64,000 nucleotides of DNA. It comes from Ischnura elegans. Lineage: Eukaryota; Arthropoda; Insecta; Odonata; Coenagrionidae. The DNA is taken from assembly GCF_921293095.1 (NCBI RefSeq), contig NC_060257.1, positions 92,989,449 to 93,053,448 of the forward strand, written 5' to 3'. The notes under the pieces were generated by a model. That model saw only the letters and a list, made by a program, of their open reading frames with translations. It had not been told where the DNA came from and did no database searches. Positions 38,695 through 50,640 of this stretch are shown in pieces; position 1 is the stretch's first letter; every line of letters begins with the position of its first letter. Position numbers and translations under genes: made by a program.

Positions 38695-39574
38695 GGATCT
38701 GCAAGCATGAAACAGTCGATCCTCTTGGTAATTGTGACATTTTGAAAGCCCATTTAGAGAAATAGTTCATTTTATTTAGTGTTTTGCTAGCTGGACAGAT
38801 TTATCTGAATTGAAAACTGATAATACCATCCACAAGCGTTTATTTTTTGCTGTTTATTGATCAATTAAGCTAATATATGATTTTTATGTTAACCGAGGAT
38901 GAAACATGAAGGAAGAAAGACCATTATGCATTTGCTCTGCTTTAGTTCATCATGGGGAATGTGCCAATTGATGCAAGAGGTAGTACATATATATACATTT
39001 CCTACAAAAGAAAGTTCATTAGTCTTCAAACTCCAATTCTTGTAATTTTTTCGTGTTGACTCCAGTAAAACAGTTTTCTAATTCCTTTATTTGCGCTTGT
39101 TTCAGTTTTTAAGTACCTTTGCTTTGTTTAGAGTATTCTTCAGTCAATTCATTCTGGTGTATGGTGTCCCTCCGCATTCCTAATACCCCTGAAAATTCTC
39201 CTTCACGCACCACTCGTCCATTATTCCCTTCCCCTTCCTCTCTGTTTTTGGATGTTAGAGTCTCAACTTCAAATGTATTCATCCTGTTTGTGGTAGGAAT
39301 GATGCAATTGTCATCAAAACTAGTCAGCAGCAGTGAATATTTATTGGAACAGTACTGTAGTATTTACTTTGAGTCGTGCCAGGTTAGCAAAATTGTTTTC
39401 CATCATTTTTCATTGATTTATTTTATTTTATTGAAAACGCCCCCAATAAGAAGCAAACAGTGTCCCAATAACAAGCAAATATATAAAATATAATATGAAA
39501 CAAATATATGAAATGTAATGAGAATCGGCCTTTCCTTTGGGCTACTACTGAGTCGTGGTGGAAAGCCTTGCTCG
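38695..39574. other. Unassigned
   Basis: AT-rich sequence with a 124-codon open frame (39,119-39,493) lacking any motif. Nothing recognised. Confidence 0.35.
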
Positions 39575-39604
39575 TTCGTATGATCCCTAGAGGGATCATA
39601 CGAA
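39575..39604. repeat. 30-bp near-perfect palindrome
   Basis: TTCGTATGATCCCT and AGGGATCATACGAA are exact complements around AG. It lies just outside the inverted Penelope end at 39,642. Confidence 0.9.
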
Positions 39605-39641
39605 TGATGGGATTAATTCTAAATTACTCCTTGTAGTATTA

Positions 39642-39797
39642 TTAAAATTAGACATTGCAATATTTCCTCTGAGTTTTATTATTACACAACGCGTTTCGTC
39701 GTTACAAACAACATTATCGAGTGTAACAAGTCTTAAAGAGTTCCTCCTTGTATATATCTTGGTGCTTGAAGGGAGGGGGTAAGATCTTGAACCGGAA
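39642..39797 (-). mobile_element. Inverted copy of the Penelope-like 3' end
   Basis: The reverse complement matches 43,740-43,897 (CTTCAAGCACCAAGATATAT through GACGAAACG and GTAATAATAAAACTCAG). Penelope-like elements often carry such an inverted terminal copy, so this is taken as the upstream boundary of the element at 42,000-43,897. Confidence 0.85.
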
Positions 39798-39933
39798 AGA
39801 CTACATCAGTTAGTAGCAAGACTTTCTAGCCCAAAACAAGTGTGAAATTCTCCCGAAAGACCCTACGCCTGCATTTAACACCCGAGTAAAGAATATGGTA
39901 AAATCTTGCACTTCACTCTTTAAAATCAACGAA

Positions 39934-41998
39934 CAATGAGGAACTTGCATGGGTCGTAGATTGCTCTAAAAACTATTTTGAATAAGTCAAATGGATACAT
40001 TAGCTCGCAATAATACCTTCAGTTTCTCCATTCAACATCAAAAGAAATAAAAAAATTGCATTTAAAATCGAGAAAAATTTCTCTGAGCCGACCACTGCGC
40101 GAAGACACCCGAGCGTTGCCGAGGCCAGGCGTGACGTCATAGGTGCCTAACAACCTTGGGGAGTAGGGAAATACGCTGAGCGCTTGGTGTAAAATTTGTT
40201 TTGAGGGAGTATTTAGCCGCTCATCGTCACTTTATTTTGTTCTGTTATTCTTGGGCAAGTTTTCCTATTGCTATTGTGCCTAGATTATTACTTGGGATAT
40301 TAATAATGCGGCATCGGGATGATGAAGTACAAGCGTTTCACTTCGTGTGTTTTAGTTATCAGAAAAATGGATGATAACGTTGCCACTCGTTCGAATAGTA
40401 CACCTGAAATTCATCTACGTCTACATAATACACCGCAAGCCGCCTATAAGGCGTGTGGCATGGGATGTTAGGACACCAGCCTTTTTTTAGGACACCAAAA
40501 ATTGATGCCATGACCCTTATGGAACTTGTTAAGACAAATTTTTGCTATACGTTGGCGGCAAATCGAGTTGTAAAAGAAAATTGCAATACTGGAGGATAAC
40601 GATCGTAAGCTGTGCTGTTGAATTTGGCAACGCCGGATTAGCGGAGAAGGTAGTCCTATCCGTCCTACGGTACGAATTCACAGCAAAACAGTCTGCACAC
40701 AATCCACATGTGAGGTCGCGATCGGTTCCGCTGCCAACACACACACAAGCTACAACCTATTTCAATAATATAGGTAAATCCATAAAAAATATACTAGCAT
40801 ATACCATAAAAATATAGCGGGAAATAGGCAAATACTCTTATCAAAAACTGGATGTCACTGTCACATTCTTATATTCATCACGTACAACTTACAATAACAG
40901 AACTCGTTATGATGAATACAACTATTTATTCACAGATTTAAACCCTTAAATTAGCCCACACAAGTGACACAGGTGACATTTCTCACTACTATTCGTTGAA
41001 ATAATGGAATAACAAACTTCACACACAGTTTTTATTTCAATAGCGTGATCGTGAAATGTCATATCTACGGTGAACAACGGAGATTAGCACGCCACTGACA
41101 ATTTTTACACTACTGTTAGACATTTATCGATAGCGTAATAGCACTTTTCACAATTCAATCACGATGGAACACTGATAACTCTTGGCCGATATTTTTCAAC
41201 CTTGTCAAACTTTGTGCATTACAACCACTGGCACTGTGATTATTAGCAGTAGCTTAACGGGAGACGTCACGTTGAAAATAACACTATTTTGGCACAAAAA
41301 TGTTCCTAGATGCCTCCAATCAGCGAGCAAAAGTTTCATTGACTGGAATTCACCCCATAATACAAGCACAGACAGTCCTAAACGACGAATTCTCCGATAC
41401 CTACGAATAAACGGATGAAGTTATTGTATATAAAAGCTAAGCGGACATCAGTAAACATCAAAATCGTTCTAATTGCATACATATATGAATGATATGCCGT
41501 CGATAACATCAAATTACAATTAACGTATCCCCCTTCCAATGGCCGTGGCTCAGACTCCTACAACGATGTTATTTAGGTATTATATAATTTTTGGTTTAAC
41601 TGCTCCAGTTTTATATTTTATGCCCGTACTCAGATATTAATATTATAAATAATGCAAAATATGAGGGCTTCCAAGCCTCTATCGTCGAATATTTATCTTT
41701 AAATATAAAATAATCAACACGTCTAACAAACGAAGCTCTCACAACTGCTGGCAACTATTACAAACAATCACAACAATAGCTTCGCGTGATGTTTAGGCAC
41801 CTTTGACGTCATCGAGGCTTCGTCGGCAGTGGCTTGGGGGGTGAGGTAGTTTTTCCCGCGCTTTAAAATTCGTAATATTTATCATTAAATATCTCGCGAA
41901 GGAAAACTCAGATAAACATGCGGTTTTCTTTATTGCATTCAGAAAATAAGTTTCTGTCCGCCTGTGAAATAAAAAAAATTCATGCAAGTTCCCCATTC
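39934..41998. mobile_element. 2.06-kb inverted-repeat element inserted in the Penelope-like element
   Basis: The left end CAATGAGGAACTTGCATG is mirrored by CATGCAAGTTCCCCATTC at the right. Imperfect similarity of the ends extends about 210 bp, to GTTTAGGCACCTxTGACGTCA near both. The left third is also present as the copy at 1-671. TGACGTCA palindromes lie at 40,132-40,139 and 41,804-41,811. The interior is non-coding. No target duplication was resolved. The superfamily is unknown. Confidence 0.7.
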
Positions 41999-41999
41999 G

Positions 42000-43304
42000 G
42001 AGTAATTTCAATGAACCCGGAGGCACCAAAACAATACGGAGTTCCTAAACTGCTCAAACCCAATGTTCCGATTAGACCTGTTGTATCAAGTCGAAACTCA
42101 CCCACACATAAGCTTGCCTTTGAGCTGAACCATATCTTCAGAGAAATCACTAATTTTAAAGCTAAATATGCAATAGACAATTCAATCACATTAGCGAATG
42201 AACTTAAAAATCAAGTACATAATACCTACTAATGCCAAACTAGTATCTTTTGATGTCACAAATCTTTTCACTTCCATCCCCGCACTGGAAGCAATGCACT
42301 TGGCGAAAGAAATTCTACACAACACTCCTACACCAAATGAGCTAATTCAACACATTTATGTGCTCATGAACCTTTGCGTAGAGCAAAATTATTTCAGGTT
42401 TGATAACCAAGTTTTTAAACTTCGGGAAGGGCTTGCTATGGGTTCTCCTTTATCTCCCCTCTTAGCTGAGATTTTCATGGATAACTTGGAGAAGAAAATC
42501 TTAAGCTCAAACCAAACCATGACAAATAACATAATGTACTGATATAGATATGTAGACGACATTCTTTGCTGCTGGGGAGGAACTGAAAGACAACTAAGCA
42601 TCTTCTCTACCTTCCTGAACTCCTTACTCAGTAACATCAACTTCACCATTGAATTGGAGAAGGACAATAGTATCAATTTTCTAGATTTAACAATCAAAAG
42701 GGTGGGGAAGAAACATTGTTTCTCTATGTACAGAAAGCCCGCATGTACCGACATAGTGATTCCCGCAGACTCTCATCATCCCACAACACACAAACTTTCC
42801 AGCTTCATATGCATGGTACACAGACTTGTGAATATTCCTCTCACAGAATAAAATAACCGCTTAGCAAAATTCATTCTGCAAGAAAAATACATAGTGTCGT
42901 TCTATACACCGATTAACATAGGTGGAATTCTGTCGAATACAATAGAAAAAACGGAAATATTTTAAAGAAGTGGGGTGTACAAAGTTTCATGTGGTTCATG
43001 CGATGCGGCATATGTGGGACAAACGGGCCGTAGTTTCACCATCAGGGGTAAAGAACATGAACGAGCTTCCAGGAAAGGGGATCAGCAATCTATGATGGCC
43101 AAGCATCTTTTGGAAACGGGTCATAATTGTAACTTCGATTTAGAAATACTCCACACTGAAACAAAAGGGAAAAAATTATACTCCCTTGAAATTTTAGAAA
43201 TTCAAAAACTAAAGCATATGAACACTCCCTTGATGAATGAAAATCTTTTTCATTCTCCCTCCAGCCATTACTGGCTGTACAATTTCAGGAACATAGACAC
43301 ATAG
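42000..43304 (+). pseudogene. Penelope-like element: reverse transcriptase and GIY-YIG endonuclease, broken
   Basis: Reverse transcriptase motifs: PKQYGVPKLLKPNVPIRPVV (the pre-RT/RT1 block), SFDVTNLFTSIP, FKLREGLAMGSPLSPLLAEI, and YVDDI at about 42,549. A TGA stop two codons before that YVDD box ends the first frame at 42,542. The second frame runs 42,549-42,850 and is cut by a stop. After a further break, the endonuclease at 42,975-43,304 shows YKVSCGSCDAAYVGQTGRSF, HERASRKGD and LLETGHNCNFDLEIL, the GIY-YIG layout. The N-terminal third is missing, replaced by the inverted-repeat element at 39,934. Not functional. Confidence 0.9.
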
Positions 43305-43739
43305 AAATTCTTCCATGAAGTGTTAAAAGCCATTCTCAGCCACCTCCCCCCTTTCTCGACACATCTGAGTTTGGACACTAGATATCCAACCATCCCAGTT
43401 GACCCCAAAAGAATTCGTTAGTATCCAAAGGTTTTTTAAATTTTGTACCATTGGCACAATGTACCAACCCTTTTTACACAACCTCACTCAAACACGGTAC
43501 CTCCCCCATTCACACCATAGAAGAGCAGTAGAAGGACACGGGGTCAACTACCCAGGAGAAGAAGATCATCTGGACGAGGACTCCATCCCGACGACCACAA
43601 TGCAAAAGAAGACAGTGAAGGTGTGCGTGGTACCCTCATCCATCGTGGAACCTTTCTTTACTCCCCCCCCACCCTGCTCCACTTCCAAAACCCTAAAAAA
43701 CGATCCTTCTCCACCACAGCCTTCAATATCCTTACTTCT
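43305..43739. other. Downstream region of the Penelope-like element
   Basis: Lies between the endonuclease stop and the repeated 3' end. A Pro-rich 133-codon frame (43,399-43,800) runs through it without any motif. I read it as untranslated tail. Confidence 0.5.
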
Positions 43740-43897
43740 CGTCACCCAAGCCCCATCCTCCACCTTACCCCCTCCCTTCAAGCACCAAGATATATATTAG
43801 GAGGAACTCTTTAAGACTTGTTACACTCGATAATGTTGTTTGTAACGACGAAACGTGTTGTGTAATAATAAAACTCAGTGGAAATATTGCAATGTCT
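43740..43897 (+). mobile_element. Penelope-like 3' end with degenerate hammerhead-like motif
   Basis: Present in inverted form at 39,642-39,797. It contains TCGATAATGTTGTTTGTAAC followed by GACGAAACGTGTTG, i.e. a short stem-loop between a CTGATGA-like box and GAAAC, as in the hammerhead ribozymes reported in Penelope-like termini. The first box is degenerate here, so activity is doubtful. Confidence 0.6.
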
Positions 43898-44094
43898 TAT
43901 TTTAATGATATTAAGAACTTCCACCATATCGTGCCCTACATCATACAAGATACTCCTTGTAGGGCCACCCATGCCAGATAGGTAGAAGGGTAGCAGCATT
44001 AGTGATGTTGTAATGTAAAAAACACTGTTTGAATGGAAGTGGGAAACCATACTAACTGTCTCTTCCCTGAAAACATGGAGTACAACCAAATGAG
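43898..44094. other. Unassigned spacer
   Basis: About 200 bp between the Penelope end and non-LTR-like sequence. Nothing recognised. Confidence 0.35.
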
Positions 44095-44680
44095 CCTTAG
44101 AAACTCATCGAATGGGACCCATCTGCAAAGGGTGGGTGTCGTTCATGGCAGCGAGGTCGGCAAGGTCCTCGGGGTCGTCAGCATGCAAAATCCTAGCAGA
44201 GACTTATCATCATCATCAGTGGCGGATCTATAGGGGGGCTAAGGGGACTATAACCCCCTAGTTTACCCCCCCCCCTGTCCCTATCCTGGATCCACTACTG
44301 ATCATCATCATCAGGAGCAATCAAGAAAGAAGTAAAGAAAACCAAGAAGATGGCAGCAATAAATGTAGGGACATGGAATGTGAGGACAATAATGAGGGCG
44401 GGGAAGCTGGAAAATAACGAAAGGGAAATGCAGAAAGGGAGGATAGATATTTTAGGATTATGCGAGGTGAGGTGGAGGGATGGACTATAGGAGTGATGGG
44501 TATTGGGTTAGATATAATGGCGGGGAGGAAAGTCAGCGAGGGTTAGCTTCAGTATTAAACTGGAGGATGGGTAAGCGTGTGGTAGATATAGACCAGGGAG
44601 GCGATTTTGGTGGTAGAAATTGAGGCACGACCCACCAACCTTGTGGTGGTTCAAGTTTACATGCCCACTAGTAATTTTAG
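44095..44680 (+). pseudogene. Non-LTR retrotransposon AP-endonuclease fragment
   Basis: After an upstream piece (44,095-44,216), the frame from 44,346 reads MAAINVGTWNVRTIMRAGKL, then DILGLCEVRWRD. After a shift come SDGYWVRYNGGEESQRGLAS and VVQVYMPT-type blocks. The order GTWNVRT, ILGLxExRW, YxGGEExxxG is that of the N-terminal endonuclease of RTE/CR1-like LINEs. Several frameshifts. The reverse transcriptase is absent. A short hAT MITE interrupts it. Confidence 0.85.
44209..44308. mobile_element. 84-bp hAT-type MITE (CAGTGGCGGATC) with ATCATCAT flanks
   Basis: The element 44,217-44,300 starts CAGTGGCGGATCTATAGG and ends CCTGGATCCACTACTG. Both sides read ATCATCAT. The flank is itself an ATC repeat, so the duplication is suggestive rather than proof. 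It is inserted in the LINE fragment. Confidence 0.7.
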
Positions 44681-45775
44681 GAAGGCAGAGGGAAATCAGA
44701 GAAAGGAATAGAATTAGATTTTTAGATAGAATGAAAGGGAGGAGGCCTTATACTGAATTGAAGAGGGAAGTGCTTGAAGAATGGGGATTTTCCCGAAATG
44801 CCTCTCAAGTGCTCCATGGAACCTTAATCAGTAGAATACGAAAATAATAATAAATGAGAATTGGTTTCAATTAATATGACAAGATTCTAGTACATAAAAT
44901 GTAACAAAATTCAAATCCTTCAAATACCAAAAACTAGGACTTAAGCGTAGAGAGAAGCGGAACAGTCTGATAAGGAAATGTATAAAAAGTGATGCTATTG
45001 ATGATCAGATGGGTGAGATAGAGCCAAGTTTGTAAAGACGTTGAGGGATAGGGAAAAGGGATCAATGCTTGGAGGAATTGGGAAGTGAGGGGCAGCAGAA
45101 AAAAAGTGAGTGTTGGATGAGTGATGATAGCGATCTGGGCACTACTGATTTCATGTTGCATGGAGTGGGTGTGCATGGGGCAGGAGGATTCGCTGAAATT
45201 AAGAGAAGAAAGGAGTTCAGCACAGTCTGTGATAGAGTTGAGGATATTGTAGATTGATTTAAGGCCACTCTTAAGGCGTAGAAAAGGAAGATCGTGAATG
45301 GAGAGAGAAGGTAGGTTAGAAGAATGTGCTGGCGGGCATATTGTGCATGTGAGGGTCTCAATGTTTTTCTAAACTTGTGAAGTCGTTGGTGAAAGATTTA
45401 AAGTGGAGAGATTTGATGGAACTGACTTTTCCCAAATAGGAGAACAATGGGTTATCATACCATGGACAATTGTTGAAAAATAACAAAAAGAGCTTGTGGA
45501 TCTTTAATTTATGAGTATCTGTATAGCAGGCGTAAAAGGATTTAGATTTGACTCTTTGGATTTGCTTAGAGAAATTTAGTTTAGTATCAATTGGTACAGG
45601 ATAGTGTATAAAATATTTACAAAAAATGGTAATTTCTCACTATAATAATACATGACTCCACTGCGGACCATGCTTTTGACACATTTGTCACTTGCAAGGT
45701 GATGAAACAGGCACTCTCTCATGTATTAATACCCAGGGCCAAGAAGGGAGGAGGGGTATATGCAGTGGGGTAGCC
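44681..45775. other. Unassigned, G/A-rich on the plus strand
   Basis: Purine-rich plus strand. A frame at 44,620-44,847 may be a further decayed piece of the LINE, but no motif confirms it. The remainder has no recognisable content. Confidence 0.35.
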
Positions 45776-45985
45776 AGGAATTTTTTTTTGGGGGGGAGGT
45801 CCAAAACCAGGGGGAAATTTTTTGAAAAACAGCGAACTAAGGAGAGGGTTTTAAACTAATTTTAACTCTTATCATAATCGAAAAACTTAATTTGTCAAAG
45901 AAATCTTTTAAAAATTCATGATTTTTCAATATTTTGTTTTCTTTTACAAAGGAAAGTAATTGTGTTTTTATATTTCCGGAGAGGG
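45776..45985 (+). repeat. GGGTAGCCAGGAATT dispersed repeat, copy 1
   Basis: Aligns in the same orientation with 55,003-55,245. Shared blocks are GTAGCC(A/G)GGAATTT, GGTTTTAAACTAATT, ATTCATGATTTTTCAATATT and TTGTTTTCTTTTA. This is a common type of arthropod repeat with a G-run head. Non-coding. Confidence 0.8.
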
Positions 45986-48259
45986 GGAGCTACAAATATT
46001 TTCTCGTGGCTATGAAAAATATTTTACGCAATAAACTTGGATTTTTAAAATGTATATATGTAGTACCTTATTCAGTTACTGTAGGCGTTAATATTTATTA
46101 TCTTGGATTGATCTTGATTGTTATCGTTCCATTTGACCGTGATATTTAGAATCAAATACTGTATAGCGCACATTTTAAGTGGTTGAGTTTATTTGTAATT
46201 ATAGTGATATGTTGAATATGGTACTGTAGGTAAATTATTTATCGTGTGGTATCATTAATGTATTACTATGTTTATTTCAGTTTGATTATGAATTTCAATC
46301 TCTTAAGAACGTGCGGTCCTGGGACAATATAGCTATTCTATTCTATGGAAGTCTGCTTTGTCATTGGTATAAAATCGAGGAAATTTGAGATCATTGGGAC
46401 TGGAGATGGGGTAATTAAAATGGAAAGTGGGTATATACATGTGGTACTTGCAAAATTAAAAAAAAGTCTGTTCACCTACCTGTGTGGATGGCTTTGCACA
46501 CGGCCGTGCGCTGCCCCCGCTGTCGCGTCGCAGCTTCGCACGTGGTCCTCGGCCTCTCTCTCACTCCCTCCGCACGCGGAAATCTCCCGTCCCCGTGACC
46601 TTGACCTTCATGGGCGTCGTCTAATTCTAGAACACCACCAGCAGCGTGTGCGCGGAGAACACCTTTAGGACTCCACTCGACTACAGGAAATCAACCACGC
46701 GGGCTTATCACGTAACTTTCCGATCCGATGGTCGGATAGACTTTCTAAGTATCGCGGAATGCCCTCCCCGAGTGAATCCTAGACATTGCGCTTCTGGCCA
46801 TCTTGAGAAGGACCTCCATAATTGCGCTCTAGTCAAAGAAATGGGAAATCGCACAGCTTTGCATTTTTTCCAGCGCGTTCATAACGGATGAGGTTGCAAC
46901 TTGGAAGATAAATTAATTGGAATCTCAAATCTCAGACAAGAGTTTATTCCCCTCGTAAAGGCACGCACTATTGTTTCAATCGAATTCAGCGCTTTTTTCC
47001 AATTAGAAATGCATTGTTGATGGAAGGCCATGTAATGTTTGGGTGGTCGGAACGGACTGCAACTACTGCTGCAACCATTCTCATCGTGCATGCCGACTTT
47101 CCGTGTTCGTAAGCTGTCGGAACCCTATCGGACCTGTGCTCTCACCAGGATCTGTATTTCTGCCTGCGAACGCTTTAGAATGGTTGTTACATATGATAAT
47201 TTGAGAAATATGATAAAACCACTATCGTGGCCCACCGACGCGTGGTGTTGAAAGTGGGAACTGATGAAGATGATAGCTGTCATTATCATTGGTTAGGAAA
47301 TACTTAATTAACACGTTAATGCAGCACCAAGTTGCCTACAATATGCCTGTTAAGATTAACATTATTAATTATCAACCTGAGTTGCGTAAATGGTGCAAAA
47401 TGACGAATCGCCTTATAGCTTTCCGTCGTCTGCAGTTTTCAGGACACCAACACTCTTTACAGCCAAATTTAATGTTATCGACTAATGGAGTCAATATCTT
47501 CTATTTTTGACTGCCTGCGTTAAAGTTAAAATACGACAAAGCCATTCGATAGTGCTGTTTTCGCATAAATATTCGTCCCACAAAATATGACCTGTCTCCG
47601 GTTTGGATTCCGACAGCTTGTATCCGACCATGATCATGATACCCAGGTTGTAAAAATATTCCAAGATGCATCATTATTTCTCCATATTGCACCCCAACGC
47701 ATCATAGTGAAGCATTATAGTTCTGTAGCGAGGAAGCAATAACTTGATATAATGGTGGGTGGTAGTGCTCCTAATTCTTCGAAAAAGACGGAAAACGGTA
47801 GTTCATTCCGAATATCCCCTGTTAGAGATTATTTGGCCGAAAATTTACGCGAAATATGCGTTTGATCATGCGGAGGTGCAATGCATCTTCTTCCGATCTC
47901 GATTTACACTTCGTCGCATTCCAGGTGTTTCCAGGTCGCATTGGTTTACTCTTGGGCGGAATCGAAGCTCTCGCTCGCCTCTTCTCTTCGTTTTCCTTTT
48001 CTAATTTATCTTAGCCAGAAGTAATCGAGTCACCTTTCTTTTTGTGCTTTTTAAATATGAAATTATATTGTTTTTTGTGGAAAAGTTTTACCGCCGAGAA
48101 ACAACTGGAAAAATACCTTTGAATACAGAAGGAATGAACGTCCGTTCCGTATTCCGTTCCATTCGTCCGCGTTGATTCCATGATCAGAGTTAAGTAATCC
48201 ACAACCGAAGTTTTAATGTAGTAATATCATTTTTATGGCATACACACCTGTGTGATGCC
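45986..48259. other. Unassigned region with a GC-rich island
   Basis: Mostly AT-rich; 46,490-46,690 is clearly GC-rich and holds a nuclear-receptor-like site at 46,596-46,610. Several open frames (for example 46,345-46,668 and 47,759-48,004) lack motifs. No gene is claimed. Confidence 0.35.
46596..46610 (-). promoter_or_regulatory. Candidate nuclear-receptor site: two AGGTCA half-sites in direct repeat
   Basis: On the minus strand, TGAAGGTCAAGGTCA contains two AGGTCA half-sites with no spacer. The second is in the extended TCAAGGTCA form bound by NR5A/FTZ-F1 and ERR-type monomers. It lies in the local GC-rich island 46,490-46,690. Sequence match only. Confidence 0.4.
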
Positions 48260-48499
48260 TTAAGGCCGTTTTACACGGTAAACGGAATTGCGCAGGTTAG
48301 AGCTGCATTCATTTCTAAAATGGCGTGTAATTGCGCGAATGCATGAACGAAATTAGAACATGGGCTATTTTGCCGTCTCGCGTCCACGCCTTCTCGCATG
48401 TGTTCTAGCAATTCACCGCTTTACACGACGTAATTTTGATTACGCCTTCGCACCTACGTCAGATTGCGCAATTCCGTGTACCGTGTCAAACGGCCTTTA
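48260..48499. mobile_element. 234-bp Harbinger-like MITE with TTA duplication
   Basis: The element 48,263-48,496 starts AGGCCGTTTTACACGGTAAA and its right end, reverse complemented, starts AGGCCGTTTGACACGGTACA. Further inside, GGAATTGCGCA is mirrored at both ends. TTA flanks both sides (48,260-48,262 and 48,497-48,499). The same 3-bp target and AGxCCGT start are seen in the inner element at 23,629. Confidence 0.85.
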
Positions 48500-48919
48500 G
48501 AACATTACTGAGGCCGATGCCTGGAAAGCGTGCGTCGTTTTGGGTGGCGGAGGTACATTCGAAATTAATTGGTTTCCAAACCAAGGACCAGAGAACTAAA
48601 TCCAACCATTATCGAGCGTAAATGTGTAAAAAACCATATTTCTGTAAGTAGAGTTCTGTTTATGGATTACTTCGGAGAACATGCCTGGATCCATGTGATA
48701 CATTTGACGAAGAAAGCGGGCGGCGTTTTTGGTGGCAGAGGTCAATTTAAAGATTTCCTAGATTTGAACCGAGGGTCGTAGATCCAAGGTCCTTCCAGTT
48801 TCGTGCGTAGATGAGAATGAAGTGCTATTTTGAAAAGTTCCGATACCGTGCTTGTAATTATTTCGAAGAAATGTGAGGATTATTGAATCTATGTCCCCCG
48901 TAAGAAAGCATAAAAATTC

Positions 48920-49135
48920 TCGTTGCTGCTTACACTCTTTTGAGCGATTCCTTACTTCAAAGAAAGGTTCTCCCAAAACGAGTTAATGAACCAGAACTGT
49001 AATGACGTCATATACTCCGTAAAAGGGAGCGGAGCATTCATCTTTATTTTAAACTCACGAGAGAATAGCTGTTCAGGAAGATTTATTTTCGTCGTAATTT
49101 ATCTTTCCCTTCCATATCCTTCGAACTATTTCAAT
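48920..49135 (+). repeat. Local duplicated module, copy A
   Basis: Block 1 (CTTACACTCTTTTGAGCGATTCC, 48,930-48,952) and block 2 (CACGAGAGAATAG...CGTCGTAATTTATCTTTCCC, 49,058-49,112) recur in the same order in copy B. Block 1 also recurs in copies C and D. Divergence is roughly a quarter of positions by eye. Confidence 0.55.
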
Positions 49136-50404
49136 GACCCCGTTGATTTGCTGCTCTTAGTAAAGGTGCGTGATCTTGCTCTAGTTTTTATTTTTTATTT
49201 TCATTATGTCATTTGGGAAGGTGCTGGAAATGAGACACAATTTCATGAACTTGCGTTTAGTGTCTGTTGTCAGAAATTCTGCTCGTGATGTCCATGAAAA
49301 TCCAGCTGAGTCCACATGACGTCGCAGCCGAGGCAAAGGTTTTAATTGGAGCAATTTCTGTCATTCATGTAGAGTAACCCAAGTGTGTTTTATACATCCA
49401 TAGTTCTTGAAATTGTCTGTTAGGAATGCACCCTTGGGAGTGCCATCGTTTCTCATTCTCTTCTAGTATAGTTAACGCTTCTTTATTGCGTGAGCGTGAG
49501 TGGACACTTCGTGAGCACATCTCCGCTCGAGACACACAGTTGTGTTAGGCACCTTTCAAACATTTGGTTGGTAGCTACGCCATGCTTTCGAAATAAAACA
49601 ACTGTGGTAATTACTTAATTTCCGTTCTTTTACTTGATTATACGTGAGTTTGCAGCGCGACAGAAGTATCACCCGAGAGTGAACGACTTTTACGTATCGC
49701 ATGTTTTCTTGTACAAGGTTTTCATACTTATATAGAATCCAATAAAGTTAAGGCCGGGTTATATAGAAAAATAGCATTAAATATGAATTGAGATTAACGA
49801 AAATAGTATATTCACTGGGGCAGCCTTCAAGGGGACGTTAGTGTATTGCATAATCACTCCTTGTTGAGGGAGACCGAGACTCTTGGGGTTCGGCTAATGC
49901 TTATTTTTGCGTACATTTGGGAGGCAGGGAGTTCAAAGGCGTCCAAAAATGAATGTGGACAAGCTCCAAATAGAATGTGGACATTACAACGCTTAAATAT
50001 TTGAATGAATAGATACGTTTTTGTATTAATGAGACATCCTCAGCACTATCTTCAAGTTACTGACGTGTTTTGACGTCGAAATTGTTCCTCCCATCAACTG
50101 TGTAATGTTCTGCGTTTTTAAATGAAATAAGTCCTATTGTAATTCTTCCCATCCCTCGCTTACCCAGCATTCTTCCTTCGAACACTGATTTTAGCATCAT
50201 ATCTCCGCTCAGTACATGTTCACTATTGAGATATATTCATGCTGTGATCAGCCACTTGCTGATTACGACTTGAAAATCCTTTGAGTGAATTCTTTGCCTA
50301 CTTCTCGAGCAGTTAGTGATGAAAATTCGCTGGCCTACACACTGTGGCAGATAAATTGATGACGACATATACTCTTACCGTCCTATCCAACTATTCCTAA
50401 TACT
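49136..50404. other. Unassigned
   Basis: Non-repetitive by eye, no coding motif. It contains ATGTGGACA-type short direct repeats at about 49,952-49,983. Confidence 0.3.
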
Positions 50405-50640
50405 CGCGCATCGCGTGGTTCGTTGTGGTTTACGCTGTTCGTTTGCGCTTCCTTCCATCAGTTTAAGGTTCTCGCTGAACTGCAACTCGGATGGCGCCAT
50501 CAACTCTTCTCACGTGGGCGTTCCGCGTTTTCTTATTTCTTATGTAGATTTTAAACTTACAAGAGAGTGGCTGAACGGGAATTCTTTTTCACCATAACTT
50601 ATCTTTCCCGTCGATCGACTTGCGAATCCTTTTCATAAAA
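50405..50640 (+). repeat. Local duplicated module, copy B
   Basis: Block 1 includes CGCGTGGTTCGTTGTGGTTT (as in copy C). Block 2 includes ACAAGAGAGTGGCTGAACGG and ATAACTTATCTTTCCCGTC (as in copy A). Confidence 0.55.

Noticed and set aside
43399-43800. 133-codon Pro-rich frame after the Penelope endonuclease
   Set aside because: It runs into the inverted terminal repeat shared with 39,642-39,797 and has no domain; probably 3' tail.
44934-45361. Two minus-strand frames of 80-99 codons
   Set aside because: They are antisense to purine-rich DNA, rich in Leu/Ser/Pro, without motifs.
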